Shown one piece after another: positions 1-8,414 of a stretch of DNA of 42,623 nucleotides. The stretch spans positions 1-42,623 of the forward strand of contig JAIRYV010000017.1 in the NCBI GenBank assembly GCA_031267685.1, written 5' to 3'. Each line of letters begins with the position of its first letter. Within the stretch, counting starts at the first letter, position 1. The notes under the pieces are model-generated. The model saw nothing but the letters and a program-made list of their open reading frames with translations. It did no database searches and was not told the DNA's origin. Source of the stretch: Treponema sp. (GTDB lineage: Bacteria > Spirochaetota > Spirochaetia > Treponematales > Breznakiellaceae). The translations under genes were made by a program, and so were the position numbers.

Positions 1-240
1 GTACACACTCAACTAGCGTGTGTGGTACACACTCAACTAGCGTGTGTGGTACACACTCAACTAGCGTGTGTGGTACACACTCAACTAGCGTGTGTGGTAC
101 ACACTCAACTAGTGTGTGTAGTACACACTCAACTAGTGTGTGTGGTACACACTCAACTAGTGTGTGTAGTACACACTCAACTAGCGTGTGTGGTACACAC
201 TCAACTAGTGTGTGTGGTACACACTCAACTAGCGTGTGTG
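1..240. repeat. 24-bp palindromic tandem array A (10 copies, continues off the window edge)
   Basis: Ten head-to-tail 24-bp units fill the first 240 bases and the array may continue upstream of the window. Each unit begins GTACACACTCAACTAG and ends CGTGTGTG or TGTGTGTG/A; the only variation is a C/T after CTAG and a G/A at the last base. Each unit has ACACAC and GTGTGT arms around a CTAG centre, and each junction forms a second hairpin (GTGTG-GTA-CACAC). All frames are open through the array only because 24 is a multiple of three; the repetitive peptides (C-G-T-H-S-T-S-V) are not credible proteins. There are no spacers, so this is not CRISPR. Confidence 0.95.
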
Positions 241-325
241 GACACACGTAAGGTCGGTGAATGGGCTAGGTGAAAAGGGTCAGGTATATGAGGCCGTAAT
301 CTCATGGCTATTAACTATTGACTAG

Positions 326-1390
326 TTAGGTTTTGGTATTCGCTAACAAAACAACTCCGGCAACTACGAACAGTAGCACTGGTAACCATGCACCCACAAC
401 AGGCAGAATATACCCAAGTCTCGCCATCATCATGGTTATCATGTCTGTTACATAAAATAACACCGATGAACCAAGACTCGAACCAAGACTCATAAGCAAA
501 ATGTTCTTCTTAAACTTACTGCCCATTGAAATCGAAAGAATCATCACTACAAGCGAAACACAGGGAAAAGAAAAGCGATGGTAATAGTCAGCGAGGGCGC
601 CGATAAAGGGAAGACCAGCGGTCTTGAGGTCTTCAATGAGCAGAACAGCATCCTTCGCAGATAGCTCTTCAACATTCACCGCACTTCGCCTGAATGTGTC
701 CGGAGTTTCACGGTAGATATCGGTTTCGGGAAGCGGACTGACTCGCATGAAGTCATCATCCCATTGATACCTAAGTGCATTGGAAAAAACCCAGTACTCA
801 CCGCTCCATGCGGCACGCGGAGCGCGAATCAGCGACTGAAATGAGCCGTCATCCCCCTGTTCAATGATGCTGATCCCATTCAGGGTTACAGCGCTTACGT
901 CAAAATAATCAACCGAATAGATAAGTCTGCCACTGTTTGCCTTGATAACAATGTCTGAGTTGCTTTCACGGTTCGATTCATGCAAAAGGGTTCGGGAAAG
1001 ATCATTTTTTGCCTTTAATGTGGGAATCACGATCTGGTCTTCAAAGAAAAACGCAAATAACGAGGCAAAAAGGCCAATGAGCATCAGCGGCATACTGAAA
1101 CGCCAGAACGGGATACCCGAAGCAAAGACAATGGTAAGCTCGTTTCTGCCGTATAGATCGCCTAATGTATAGGCTCCGGCAAAGAGTAGGCCAATCGGCA
1201 TGGCATAAGAAAAGCTTTTTGGAAGGTAGAGAAGCGAAACGTGCAAGATTTCTATCAGGGAAACTTCATAGTTGAGATAGCGCCAGAGATTGGCAAAGAG
1301 ATCCACGAGTATAAGCAGTAGTACGAACATTGATACCGCAACAATGAACATGGGTAAAAATTGCTTTACCAGATAGCGATCCAGTGTCAT
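326..1390 (-). CDS. lptG: LptF/LptG (YjgP/YjgQ) family lipid-export permease, second of the pair
   Basis: An inner-membrane permease subunit of the LptB2FG type, which extracts lipid from the inner membrane and passes it to a periplasmic bridge. The 354-aa length fits the family (about 360). Three membrane helices lie near residues 10-35, 50-80 and 95-115, then a periplasmic beta-rich domain (about 120-260), then three C-terminal helices. Its start overlaps the end of the upstream family member by 4 bp (ATGA), so the two are translationally coupled. A small inverted repeat (TAACTA/TAGTTA) spans the stop codon. LptF versus LptG is assigned by order only. Treponemes are generally thought to lack classical LPS, so the cargo is uncertain. 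Confidence 0.85.
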   Translation of the reverse strand: MTLDRYLVKQFLPMFIVAVSMFVLLLILVDLFANLWRYLNYEVSLIEILHVSLLYLPKSFSYAMPIGLLFAGAYTLGDLYGRNELTIVFASGIPFWRFSMPLMLIGLFASLFAFFFEDQIVIPTLKAKNDLSRTLLHESNRESNSDIVIKANSGRLIYSVDYFDVSAVTLNGISIIEQGDDGSFQSLIRAPRAAWSGEYWVFSNALRYQWDDDFMRVSPLPETDIYRETPDTFRRSAVNVEELSAKDAVLLIEDLKTAGLPFIGALADYYHRFSFPCVSLVVMILSISMGSKFKKNILLMSLGSSLGSSVLFYVTDMITMMMARLGYILPVVGAWLPVLLFVVAGVVLLANTKT

Positions 1391-2691
1391 TTACGCAGCC
1401 TCATCATACAGAGGATAAGGCCGATGGAAACTGCCAGTAGGTCGGGAAGCCACATGGTCCAGAATGGCGAATAACCCAGACGCAGCCCCAGTGTCTGACC
1501 ACCGATCAGGAAGGCCCAGTACAGGAACGCGATAATCGCACCTACAATGTAGCAGAATACCATGCCTCCTTTCTTTGCCATCATACCGAGTGGAATCGCC
1601 AGAAACATAAAGCATAACGCGCCCAGAGGAAGCGAAAACTTCTTGTAATACTCAAGTAGATGATTCCGTAGGCTCCGGTCGTCGCTGATGCTTTGCGCGA
1701 TTTCGACATCCCGTGTAAATCCAACAAGGTTATTGGACAGGCGGTTCCACGCCGGGTTATCGGGGCCCTTTCGCAGGCTGTCCTCAAGGGCAAGCGCCTG
1801 ATTCAGTACGCGGTTATACCGATTATTGAGCCGCGTTTGCAACGCTGCTTCTCTTACTTTGATCTCCTTGGCAACATCCGCTGAACTCATCTCGCTCGGA
1901 GTCGGGTTCTCAATACCTTCGATGATGTCTTCCTGTGCCACCCAGTAACGCAACATAGCGCTTGAGGCATAGTCATAGTCTTGTCTGCTGATTTCTTTGG
2001 AAGACTGAATGAAAGCCCCGTTCAGGTCGAGGCTGAGACCTCGTGTTCCAGCGTCCTTAAGTTCTGCGTTTTGCGCCATGATCACGCGACGTTCTCCATC
2101 GCTCGTACGGTCAAGGATAAACACGTTGTCAATCAAGTTGCCTTCCACATCGCCGGTGATGATCACCGTGTCTTTAAAGCGTTTCACGGAGTGAGCGCCC
2201 AGTTCCAGCGCAGGGGTGGCAACCGTGATACGTCGGTAGAGCTTGTGATACTGGATGAGTCCGGCTGGCATCAATATGTCATTGGCAAGAAAAGACGCGA
2301 GCGAAATGCTGATGCCGACGAGCAAGGCTGGAATAAAGATCACTTTGTATGAAAGGCCGGAGGAAAGCATAACCAGCACTTCGTTGTCTGCAGTAAGCCG
2401 GCCAATGGTCATGAGGGTTCCCATGAGGGCAGCGAAGGGGGCAGACAGGGCGATAATGGTCGGCAGGGAGTAGAAGACAAGCAGGGCAACCTGATAAGCA
2501 GGGACCCGCTTAGAAAGTATGTTACCGGCCATCAACAAAAGCTGGTTTACGAAAAAGAGAAAGAAAAACACGAGAAATGCTATAAGAAAGGAAAGCAGGG
2601 TCTCTGCGATGATGTACCGGAATAATGTCCATGACAGAGAACGTCGCTTTGACGTTCTCTGTTCTGGTATTAACGGCATTGCTAACGGCAT
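1387..2691 (-). CDS. lptF: LptF/LptG (YjgP/YjgQ) family lipid-export permease, first of the pair
   Basis: A 434-aa member of the same permease family, longer than the usual 360-370 aa. Helices lie at about 22-52, 60-90 and 100-125, and three more near 350-430. The periplasmic middle carries an extra charged, coiled-coil-like stretch at about residues 265-320 (rich in K, R, E, L), which accounts for the added length. The start lies 21 bp after the pnp stop with no strong ribosome binding site; an in-frame ATG four codons later (2679) is equally plausible. It is the fifth gene of the lipoprotein-ribF-rpsO-pnp-lptF-lptG run. Family assignment is firm, the LptF label is by gene order. Confidence 0.83.
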   Translation of the reverse strand: MPLAMPLIPEQRTSKRRSLSWTLFRYIIAETLLSFLIAFLVFFFLFFVNQLLLMAGNILSKRVPAYQVALLVFYSLPTIIALSAPFAALMGTLMTIGRLTADNEVLVMLSSGLSYKVIFIPALLVGISISLASFLANDILMPAGLIQYHKLYRRITVATPALELGAHSVKRFKDTVIITGDVEGNLIDNVFILDRTSDGERRVIMAQNAELKDAGTRGLSLDLNGAFIQSSKEISRQDYDYASSAMLRYWVAQEDIIEGIENPTPSEMSSADVAKEIKVREAALQTRLNNRYNRVLNQALALEDSLRKGPDNPAWNRLSNNLVGFTRDVEIAQSISDDRSLRNHLLEYYKKFSLPLGALCFMFLAIPLGMMAKKGGMVFCYIVGAIIAFLYWAFLIGGQTLGLRLGYSPFWTMWLPDLLAVSIGLILCMMRLRK

Positions 2692-2712
2692 AAGGCGTCA
2701 TACCGTCCGGCT

Positions 2713-4890
2713 TTAACGCCGGTGCGGACGCTCATTTCTCGGGCGGTCGCCGCGGCTTTCATACCGGTCTGAGCCGCGGCTTTCGTCGCGTCGGTTGTCG
2801 CCGTTGTCTTCGCCGCCATCAACGGCGTCAATGTACGAGAGGTTGAGCCGCCCCATCTTGTCAATCTCAATTAGCTTGACCGGGAGCTGCTGGCCTTCTT
2901 TCACGACGTCTGTTACCACAGCGACACGCTGGCGGGAAAGACGGGAGATATGCACCAGGCCCTCTTTACCTGGCAGGATTTCCACAAACGCGCCGAAGTC
3001 CATAATCCGTTTCACCGTGCCATTATAAATGCGCCCGATCTCTGGGTCTGAGACAACGCCGGTTACTGCGTCTTTGGCTTCCTCAGCGTCTTTGGTGTTT
3101 TTCCCGTAAATCGTTACTGTGCCATCGTTTTCCGTGTTAATGGTAACGTGGTACTGCTCGCAGAGCGCCTTGATGTTCTTTCCACCGGGGCCAATGAGTG
3201 CGCCGATTTTATCAATATCGATTTTCATGGTTACGATTTTGGGGGCGAATTCGCTGATAGACGTGGCGGGCTTGCTAATCGTCTGGTTCATAATCGAGAG
3301 GATGTGCAGACGTCCTCGCTTTGCCTGATCAAGGGCTTTGCGCATGATTTCAGGGCTGACACCGGCGATTTTGATGTCCATCTGGAAGCCGGTGATGCCT
3401 TGTTCGGTTCCGGCGACCTTAAAGTCCATGTCGCCCAGGTGATCTTCTTCACCGAGTATGTCGGAAAGCACTGCGAAGCGCTCGCCTTCGGTAATCAGCC
3501 CCATAGCAATGCCGGCGACCGGCTTCTTCATTGGCACACCCGCCTGAAGTAAGGCAAGGGTTCCGCCGCAGACCGAGGCCATTGACGAGGAGCCGTTGGA
3601 CTCCATTATTTCGGAAACAACCCGAATTGTGTAGGGGAAGCTTTCTTTTGACGGAATCATTGGCTCAAGGGAACGTCGCGCAAGGTTTCCATGACCAATC
3701 TCGCGGCGACCAGTGCCAAGTCGCCCCACTTCGCCTACGGAATAGGGGGGGAAGTTATAGTGCAGGATGAAATGTTCCCGCTTATCGCCGTCAATGTCAT
3801 CGAAAATCTGCTCATCAAACACAGTTCCCAGGGTTGTTACCACGAGCGCCTGAGTTTCCCCACGAGTGAAGAGCGCTGAGCCATGCACACGCGGCAAGAT
3901 GCCCACCTCACACGTGATCGTGCGGATGTCTTCAGTGCCGCGGCTATCAACCCGCAAACCCTTATCCAGAATCGAGGAGCGCAGAATCTCGTACTGCATA
4001 TCCTCAAACAAGGCGGCAAAAAGCTTGGCCTGCGCCTCATCCTCAAGCTGGGTTGCATACTGGGTCTGGCACTCGGTCTTAACCGCGTGAATTGCTTCGT
4101 GACGCTCCTGCTTACCCTTGAGAAAACACGCTTTCAGTAGTTTGGGATAAGCCGCCTCACGGATAGCTGCTGCGTTTTCAAGCGTAAGTGCGCTTTCAGT
4201 GAGGGGCAGCTTTTCTTTGCCGGCCAGTTCACGCAGCTTTTCCTGCAATGCGCAGAGGTCTTTAATCACCTCATGCGCTTTTTCAAGCGCCTCAATCATG
4301 AGGTCTTCGCCAACCTCGCTTGCTCCGCCTTCCACCATAGTGATGCCGTCTTTAGTGCCGGCTACCACGATTTCAAGCTGAGACTTCTCGATCTCCTCGT
4401 AGGTTGGGTTCACCACAAAGGTATCATTGACAAAGCAGACACGCACACCGGCAATAGGCCCGTTAAAGGGAATGTCAGATATATGTACTGCCGCTGAAGA
4501 AGCGATGATGGCAAGGACATCAGGCGGGTTCACCTGATCCGTTGAGAGCGTGGTTGGCACAATCTGAATCTCACGGCCAAAGCTCTTTTCAAAAAGAGGC
4601 CGCATGGGACGGTCAATGAGCCGTGATACCAGGATTTCCTTGTCCTTAGGACGGCTTTCCCGCTTGATGAAGCCACCGGGAATCTTCCCCGCAGCGTAGT
4701 ATTTTTCGTTGTAATCCACTGTTACCGGGACATAATCAAGTCCCTCTACAGCGTCCGACGAACAACAGACCGTGGCGATCACAGTTGACCCTTCGTACTG
4801 GGCAAAGACCGCGCCATTGGCCTGTTTCGCAATTCGACCGGTTTCAAGAATCAGTTCTTTGCCGGCGATTTCATAGCTTACTCGTTGCAT
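2713..4890 (-). CDS. pnp: Polynucleotide phosphorylase
   Basis: Phosphorolytic 3'-5' exoribonuclease, the trimeric enzyme of mRNA turnover. At 725 aa it has the full bacterial order: RNase PH domain 1 (about 10-140), helical linker (to about 240), RNase PH domain 2 (about 320-540), a KH domain with the GPGGKN loop, and an S1 domain starting around the I-Y-N-G-T-V-K-R segment. The tail after S1 is short and rich in Arg, Glu, Asp and Gly, as in RNA-binding tails. The start is supported by AAGGAA upstream. It follows rpsO, the widespread rpsO-pnp arrangement, with a terminator-like hairpin in the gap (4910-4928) suited to attenuation or autoregulation. Confidence 0.97.
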   Translation of the reverse strand: MQRVSYEIAGKELILETGRIAKQANGAVFAQYEGSTVIATVCCSSDAVEGLDYVPVTVDYNEKYYAAGKIPGGFIKRESRPKDKEILVSRLIDRPMRPLFEKSFGREIQIVPTTLSTDQVNPPDVLAIIASSAAVHISDIPFNGPIAGVRVCFVNDTFVVNPTYEEIEKSQLEIVVAGTKDGITMVEGGASEVGEDLMIEALEKAHEVIKDLCALQEKLRELAGKEKLPLTESALTLENAAAIREAAYPKLLKACFLKGKQERHEAIHAVKTECQTQYATQLEDEAQAKLFAALFEDMQYEILRSSILDKGLRVDSRGTEDIRTITCEVGILPRVHGSALFTRGETQALVVTTLGTVFDEQIFDDIDGDKREHFILHYNFPPYSVGEVGRLGTGRREIGHGNLARRSLEPMIPSKESFPYTIRVVSEIMESNGSSSMASVCGGTLALLQAGVPMKKPVAGIAMGLITEGERFAVLSDILGEEDHLGDMDFKVAGTEQGITGFQMDIKIAGVSPEIMRKALDQAKRGRLHILSIMNQTISKPATSISEFAPKIVTMKIDIDKIGALIGPGGKNIKALCEQYHVTINTENDGTVTIYGKNTKDAEEAKDAVTGVVSDPEIGRIYNGTVKRIMDFGAFVEILPGKEGLVHISRLSRQRVAVVTDVVKEGQQLPVKLIEIDKMGRLNLSYIDAVDGGEDNGDNRRDESRGSDRYESRGDRPRNERPHRR

Positions 4891-4909
4891 TTTTTCCTTA
4901 ATAATAAAA

Positions 4910-4928
4910 GAGTTTGCTTTGCAAACTC
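4910..4928 (-). terminator. Stem-loop with U-rich tail in the pnp leader (possible attenuator)
   Basis: On the minus strand GAGTTTGC and GCAAACTC form a perfect 8-bp stem with a 3-nt loop, followed by TTTTATTATT and then the pnp ribosome binding site. This has the form of a weak intrinsic terminator placed between rpsO and pnp. It may set the rpsO:pnp ratio, or be the counterpart of the RNase III-processed leader stem through which E. coli pnp is autoregulated; the sequence alone does not decide. Confidence 0.6.
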
Positions 4929-4984
4929 CAAGACTGCTTCAGTATCTGGATCAGTCCCTTTGATAACTGCGGTTTAGCAAATCG

Positions 4985-5018
4985 AAAACCGGTTCTGGTT
5001 TTGTTATGAACCGGTTTT
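4985..5018 (-). terminator. Stem-loop downstream of rpsO
   Basis: AAAACCGGTTC and GAACCGGTTTT form a perfect 11-bp stem around a 12-nt loop, 9 bp after the rpsO stop. The distal arm ends in TTTT but no longer U tract follows, so it could act as a leaky terminator or as a 3' end stabiliser for rpsO mRNA. Confidence 0.55.
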
Positions 5019-5026
5019 GGGTGGTT

Positions 5027-5296
5027 TTACTTGCGGAGACCGAGGTCTTTGATGAGAGAGCGATACTTTTCAATGTTGGTACGCTGGACATACTTCAAAA
5101 GTCGCCGGCGCTTTCCAACCAAAATCAACAAACCCCGCTGACCTGATTTGTCTTTCTTGAACTGCTTGCAATGTCCCGTGAGCTGGGTTATCCGCTCAGT
5201 CAACAGGGCAATCTGGACTTCCGATGCGCCGGTATCTTTTTCGTTTTTACCGAACTTGCTAATGATGGAAGTTACGTTTTCTTTGTTTAAAGCCAT
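5027..5296 (-). CDS. rpsO: 30S ribosomal protein S15
   Basis: Primary 16S rRNA-binding protein of the small subunit platform. The 89-aa length is exactly that of the family, and the characteristic segments are present: the G-A-S-E-V-Q-I-A-L-L-T-E-R-I turn region, the G-Q-R-G-L-L motif and the K-R-R-R-L-L-K-Y basic helix. AGGAG precedes the ATG. It sits 11 bp after ribF and upstream of pnp, the common ribF-rpsO-pnp order. Confidence 0.98.
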   Translation of the reverse strand: MALNKENVTSIISKFGKNEKDTGASEVQIALLTERITQLTGHCKQFKKDKSGQRGLLILVGKRRRLLKYVQRTNIEKYRSLIKDLGLRK

Positions 5297-5307
5297 AAAA
5301 ACTCCTA

Positions 5308-6030
5308 CTATATGTTTTTCAGAAACTGTATATGTCTTACGCTCACCGCGTCCAAAGACGCGGGAAGCATAATGATTCCATTGGTGATTTCGATTTCTGT
5401 CTCACGCTCCTCAACCACCACACGGTAAGCCCCATCCGGCGGAACCAAGGGCCACGCTGACTCAAGGTCTAACGTGAATGCTCGTCCCATGCTGGCTTCA
5501 GCCGCGCTAAAATCGCCAGCGCGAATCGCAGCGCGAATCCGACTTGAGCTGACCGGCTTGGCCCCGTCAAGCACTGGTTCCACAAGTTTAGTCACCACAC
5601 CGTGCTGCTCATTCACCCGCCTGATAAGCGTTGCATCCGTATCAAGCCCATGCCCGCAACGGAACTGAGCGCCAATAGCCAGATACGCCATCTTACCATA
5701 CGTTGTCAGTAAATCAATAAAATCCCAACCACTCAGTTTACTGAAATTGCTGGAAAAGTCAATGAGGATAGTACACGTCACACCGAGCGACTCAATCAGG
5801 GAAAGTTTCTGGGTAAGGCTTGAAATATCTCCCATGTAGTTTGCACTATCAAAAAAAAGACGCGGGTTTTGCCTGAACGTAACAACCACCGGGTCCAGTC
5901 CCCGTCCAACGATTCGGGTGATAAGCGCCTGATGCCCCCGATGAACGCCGTCGAACACGCCGATAGTCATGGCGGCTGGGCGCAAGAGCGGCTGGCCATG
6001 GATCAGGTCTTGCCAGTCAAGAACACGCAT
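5308..6030 (-). CDS. ribF: FAD synthetase (RibF family) apparently lacking the riboflavin kinase domain
   Basis: The N-terminal nucleotidyltransferase half is clear: G-V-F-D-G-V-H-R-G-H (the H-x-G-H signature), then S-S-S-R-I-R near residue 165-170, the features of FMN adenylyltransferase. Bifunctional RibF proteins are about 300-310 aa; this one is about 240 aa and only about 60 residues follow the transferase domain. The riboflavin kinase signature (G-F-P-T-A-N) is not visible, so kinase activity is doubtful. I chose the ATG at 6030 because it aligns with the usual RibF start; a GTG at 6069 would add 13 residues. It lies between the CsgG-like lipoprotein gene and rpsO on the same strand. 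Confidence 0.85.
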   Translation of the reverse strand: MRVLDWQDLIHGQPLLRPAAMTIGVFDGVHRGHQALITRIVGRGLDPVVVTFRQNPRLFFDSANYMGDISSLTQKLSLIESLGVTCTILIDFSSNFSKLSGWDFIDLLTTYGKMAYLAIGAQFRCGHGLDTDATLIRRVNEQHGVVTKLVEPVLDGAKPVSSSRIRAAIRAGDFSAAEASMGRAFTLDLESAWPLVPPDGAYRVVVEERETEIEITNGIIMLPASLDAVSVRHIQFLKNI

Positions 6031-6078
6031 ATCGCCGCCCTTGCCAGACGCCAACTGAGGCGTATTCACCCGCAGCGC

Positions 6079-7392
6079 CTATATCTCCTGAGACACTTGC
6101 CATACAAGCTCTCCAGTTTCAACACTAAGCATCTGCACGACCAACCGTCGCAGACTGCCTGATCCAGCAATCGAACACATAACCAGCGTATCCACGCCTA
6201 AGAGGTGTCCAATCGAGACCGCTGATTCATCATCAACCGCGCCAGATAACTGGAAGCGCTGTTCCGCTTCAAGAAGATCGCGATTCTGCCGATCAATCAG
6301 GCTTATGCCCTGAGCATTGATAAACGCAGTTGAAAGTTCAGCAATGACGTAATCCATGAGTCCAGCGTCAACAGAAGATACGTTTAATAACGATACCTTT
6401 GAGCCAGCGGGAAGCCGCACAAGGATTTCTTTTGACGCCTGTTTGATTGCGCTGTCAACAGTCCCGCTTGGCTCGGTGAACTTGGCGGCCACAGTCTCGG
6501 TTTCGGCAAGCGTCCGCTGCATACGCGCCAGTTCTGACGCCGCTCTAGAGTTTGAGGTCGCATTTGCCAGACGCCCCATAAGCGTAATCGCCTCTGGCAA
6601 GCTGTCCACGATTTCGGTCATGATCGCCGTGTTGTATCCCGCCGCAAAACTACCGGTTTCCGCGTAGATGGCACTGAAGGCGTTCAGCGCTGGCCGGTAA
6701 CTCCTCTCTTTGACCAGCCGTTCCGCGTCTTTCATGCGCTGTTTGAGCGCCTTATCCTTTGAGGTTTCCTGAACCAGGACCCTTCGCTCCTGTACGGTCC
6801 ATGGCGCGATGTCTCTGGCAAGGTTCGATAACTGGGAGCGAATCAACCGCTGTGCCATAACAAAGGGGACTTCCAGATGGTCCTTAGTATCATAGCTGGT
6901 AGAAGTAGCCCAAACAGACTTCCGCGCCTGAGCTATGATGCTGTTGTCCCGTATACGACTTACCCGGTAAACAAAGTCAAGCGAAACTTCCCGTGTCCAA
7001 ACTATGGTAGGTTTCTCATCTTTGTTCTTGGACTCTTGCAGCCTGCTTGAGTCATTCACCCGAAGCGACGTTATCTCGCCGGTCAAAATCCCATCCACAT
7101 ACGTAACGAGATTTTCCCGCATACTCTGCCGCCGCGCTACATCAGCCGCATCAATCAGAGTAAAATGTCCAGTTTGCAGAACAGTTTCTGTAACCGCGCT
7201 GGTGAGTTCCTGAACGACCTGCCGGTCTAGCATGGTGTAGCCAGTCGTGGAGAAAGGCATAACTGCGATGCGTTTAATGCCGCTCGTGTCCATATTGGGT
7301 GGTTTCGTAACCTGTACAGTAATGGACGTGGCGCACGCGCCTAAGCCCAGCGCCGCACTTATACACAACACAAAACGCGCAATGTGTCTCAT
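6079..7392 (-). CDS. Putative lipoprotein with CsgG/LpoB-like domains
   Basis: A 437-aa exported protein with a signal peptide and lipobox (L-G-L-G-A-C, lipidated Cys at residue 20). After Cys the sequence R-I-A-V-M-P-F-S and the following strand-helix pattern resemble the CsgG/curli-secretion and LpoB-like fold. A second region near residues 325-437 repeats the pattern (K-V-S-L-L-N-V-S-S, then a helix and L-I-D-R). The middle (about 195-300) is helical and TPR-like. The start is supported by GGAGG six bases upstream. First gene of the ribF-pnp-lpt operon, so a role in envelope biogenesis is plausible, but the actual function is unknown. Confidence 0.7.
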   Translation of the reverse strand: MRHIARFVLCISAALGLGACATSITVQVTKPPNMDTSGIKRIAVMPFSTTGYTMLDRQVVQELTSAVTETVLQTGHFTLIDAADVARRQSMRENLVTYVDGILTGEITSLRVNDSSRLQESKNKDEKPTIVWTREVSLDFVYRVSRIRDNSIIAQARKSVWATSTSYDTKDHLEVPFVMAQRLIRSQLSNLARDIAPWTVQERRVLVQETSKDKALKQRMKDAERLVKERSYRPALNAFSAIYAETGSFAAGYNTAIMTEIVDSLPEAITLMGRLANATSNSRAASELARMQRTLAETETVAAKFTEPSGTVDSAIKQASKEILVRLPAGSKVSLLNVSSVDAGLMDYVIAELSTAFINAQGISLIDRQNRDLLEAEQRFQLSGAVDDESAVSIGHLLGVDTLVMCSIAGSGSLRRLVVQMLSVETGELVWQVSQEI

Positions 7393-7925
7393 TAGTGTTC
7401 CTCCATATCTTGATAGTATCCTGTTTCCTGAATGTTTCTCAGGGAAGTCCCTCCAATCTACTTAGTCATACGGCACATGGCAAGCCGTATCTTAACCTGA
7501 TACGCTATGCCGTTCTCCGGCATGGTGACGCAGATATACCATACAAGAAGCCTATAGACCAACTGCGAAACCTGTCAAGCGCTGGCAGGTACGACGTCTC
7601 TGTTCTGGCGAATAAGTGTTTGCTGATAAGCCGCGAGTCTACAAAACGCTTCGGGATTAGGACGAGTGTCCGCGGAGCTTTTTCCATGCCCCATGTTACC
7701 ACAACTATGGCAAGCGTGTGAAGAGGTTTTGTTACACGTGCTCACGCGGCGCTTTCTGCAAGGTCGTGGCGCTGCTAAACACCGGACAAAGTTCCACTTA
7801 AGCTGACTTGTCCTCGTGCTTTGTGTGCGTGGAACTGTTTCGTATTCTCATTTTCTTGGAACATTAAAGCATACAACGTTACCATGTCGTCTAGTGTTAA
7901 CAAATTTTTGGCTAAGGAGGCTAAA
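7393..7925. other. Intergenic region, no recognised gene
   Basis: About 530 bp between the operon start and the small peptide gene. Reading frames on both strands are short, overlapping and unrecognised. It contains an imperfect palindrome centred on AGCGCT (7570-7590). It should carry the promoter of the minus-strand lipoprotein-ribF operon, but I cannot fix its position. Confidence 0.4.
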
Positions 7926-8084
7926 ATGAAAGGGAAGAGTTCGCTTATGAGAATACTCAGCATGGCGCTGGTATTCGGGATGCTGTTTACTGCTTATGAA
8001 TTCTCGGCAAGTGGTTCGGTAGACATGGGAGGAAAAACCGTAATGATTCCACGTCTTATAATGGACTTGTTCGACAACCTCTGA
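7926..8084 (+). CDS. Small peptide with signal-like N-terminus (52 aa)
   Basis: A strong ribosome binding site (AAGGAGG, 7914-7920) precedes an ATG that opens a 52-codon frame. The peptide starts with basic residues, then a hydrophobic run (about residues 10-23, L-S-M-A-L-V-F-G-M-L-F) and a small-residue segment (S-A-S-G) resembling a signal peptidase I site, leaving a mature part of about 22 residues. It could equally be a single-pass membrane peptide. It is isolated between the operon start and array B. No family recognised; the case rests on the ribosome binding site and the hydrophobic pattern. Confidence 0.5.
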   Translation: MKGKSSLMRILSMALVFGMLFTAYEFSASGSVDMGGKTVMIPRLIMDLFDNL

Positions 8085-8169
8085 AATGATAGAATAAAGC
8101 ATGGAACAAAGACGCGTGAACCTAGTAATCATGATAAAATAATAAGGAACTGTAATTTTTTAATTTCAT

Positions 8170-8336
8170 GTTGAGTGTGTACCACACACGCTAGTTGAGT
8201 GTGTACCACACACGCTAGTTGAGTGTGTACCACACACGCTAGTTGAGTGTGTACCACACACGCTAGTTGAGTGTGTACCACACACACTAGTTGAGTGTGT
8301 ACCACACACGCTAGTTGAGTGTGTGGTACACACGCC
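8170..8336. repeat. 24-bp palindromic tandem array B (inverse orientation of array A)
   Basis: About 6.5 units of the same 24-bp repeat as at 1-240, read here as the reverse complement (CACACACGCTAGTTGAG followed by TGTGTAC). One unit has the T/A variant at the CTAG flank. The last unit breaks off into GGTACACAC, an inverted junction. Together the two arrays form large inverted repeats about 8 kb apart around the lipoprotein-ribF-rpsO-pnp-lptFG operon. Confidence 0.95.
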
Positions 8337-8342
8337 TAGAAA

Positions 8343-8398
8343 TAGGCGCAACGACATAGCGGGGCAGGACTGAGCGCCCCACTATGCTGCTTCGCCTA
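8343..8398 (-). terminator. Nested stem-loop downstream of the sugar permease operon
   Basis: Inner arms CATAGCGGGGC (8355-8365) and GCCCCACTATG (8376-8386) pair over 11 bp with one G-U, and outer arms TAGGCG (8343-8348) and CGCCTA (8393-8398) extend the structure. It lies 16 bp past the stop of the last ABC permease gene and next to array B, so it probably ends that transcript. No U tract is evident. Confidence 0.55.
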
Positions 8399-8414
8399 TA
8401 ATCGTTTCTCCTTG

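Noticed and set aside
18-273. Open frames encoding C-G-T-H-S-T-S-V and V-H-T-Q-L-A-C-V repeats
   Set aside because: They arise because the 24-bp unit is a multiple of three; no ribosome binding site, no unique sequence, and all frames are open alike.
7395-7721. 108-codon plus-strand ORF after the lipoprotein gene
   Set aside because: Starts antisense to the promoter region of the operon, has no ribosome binding site and no recognisable features.
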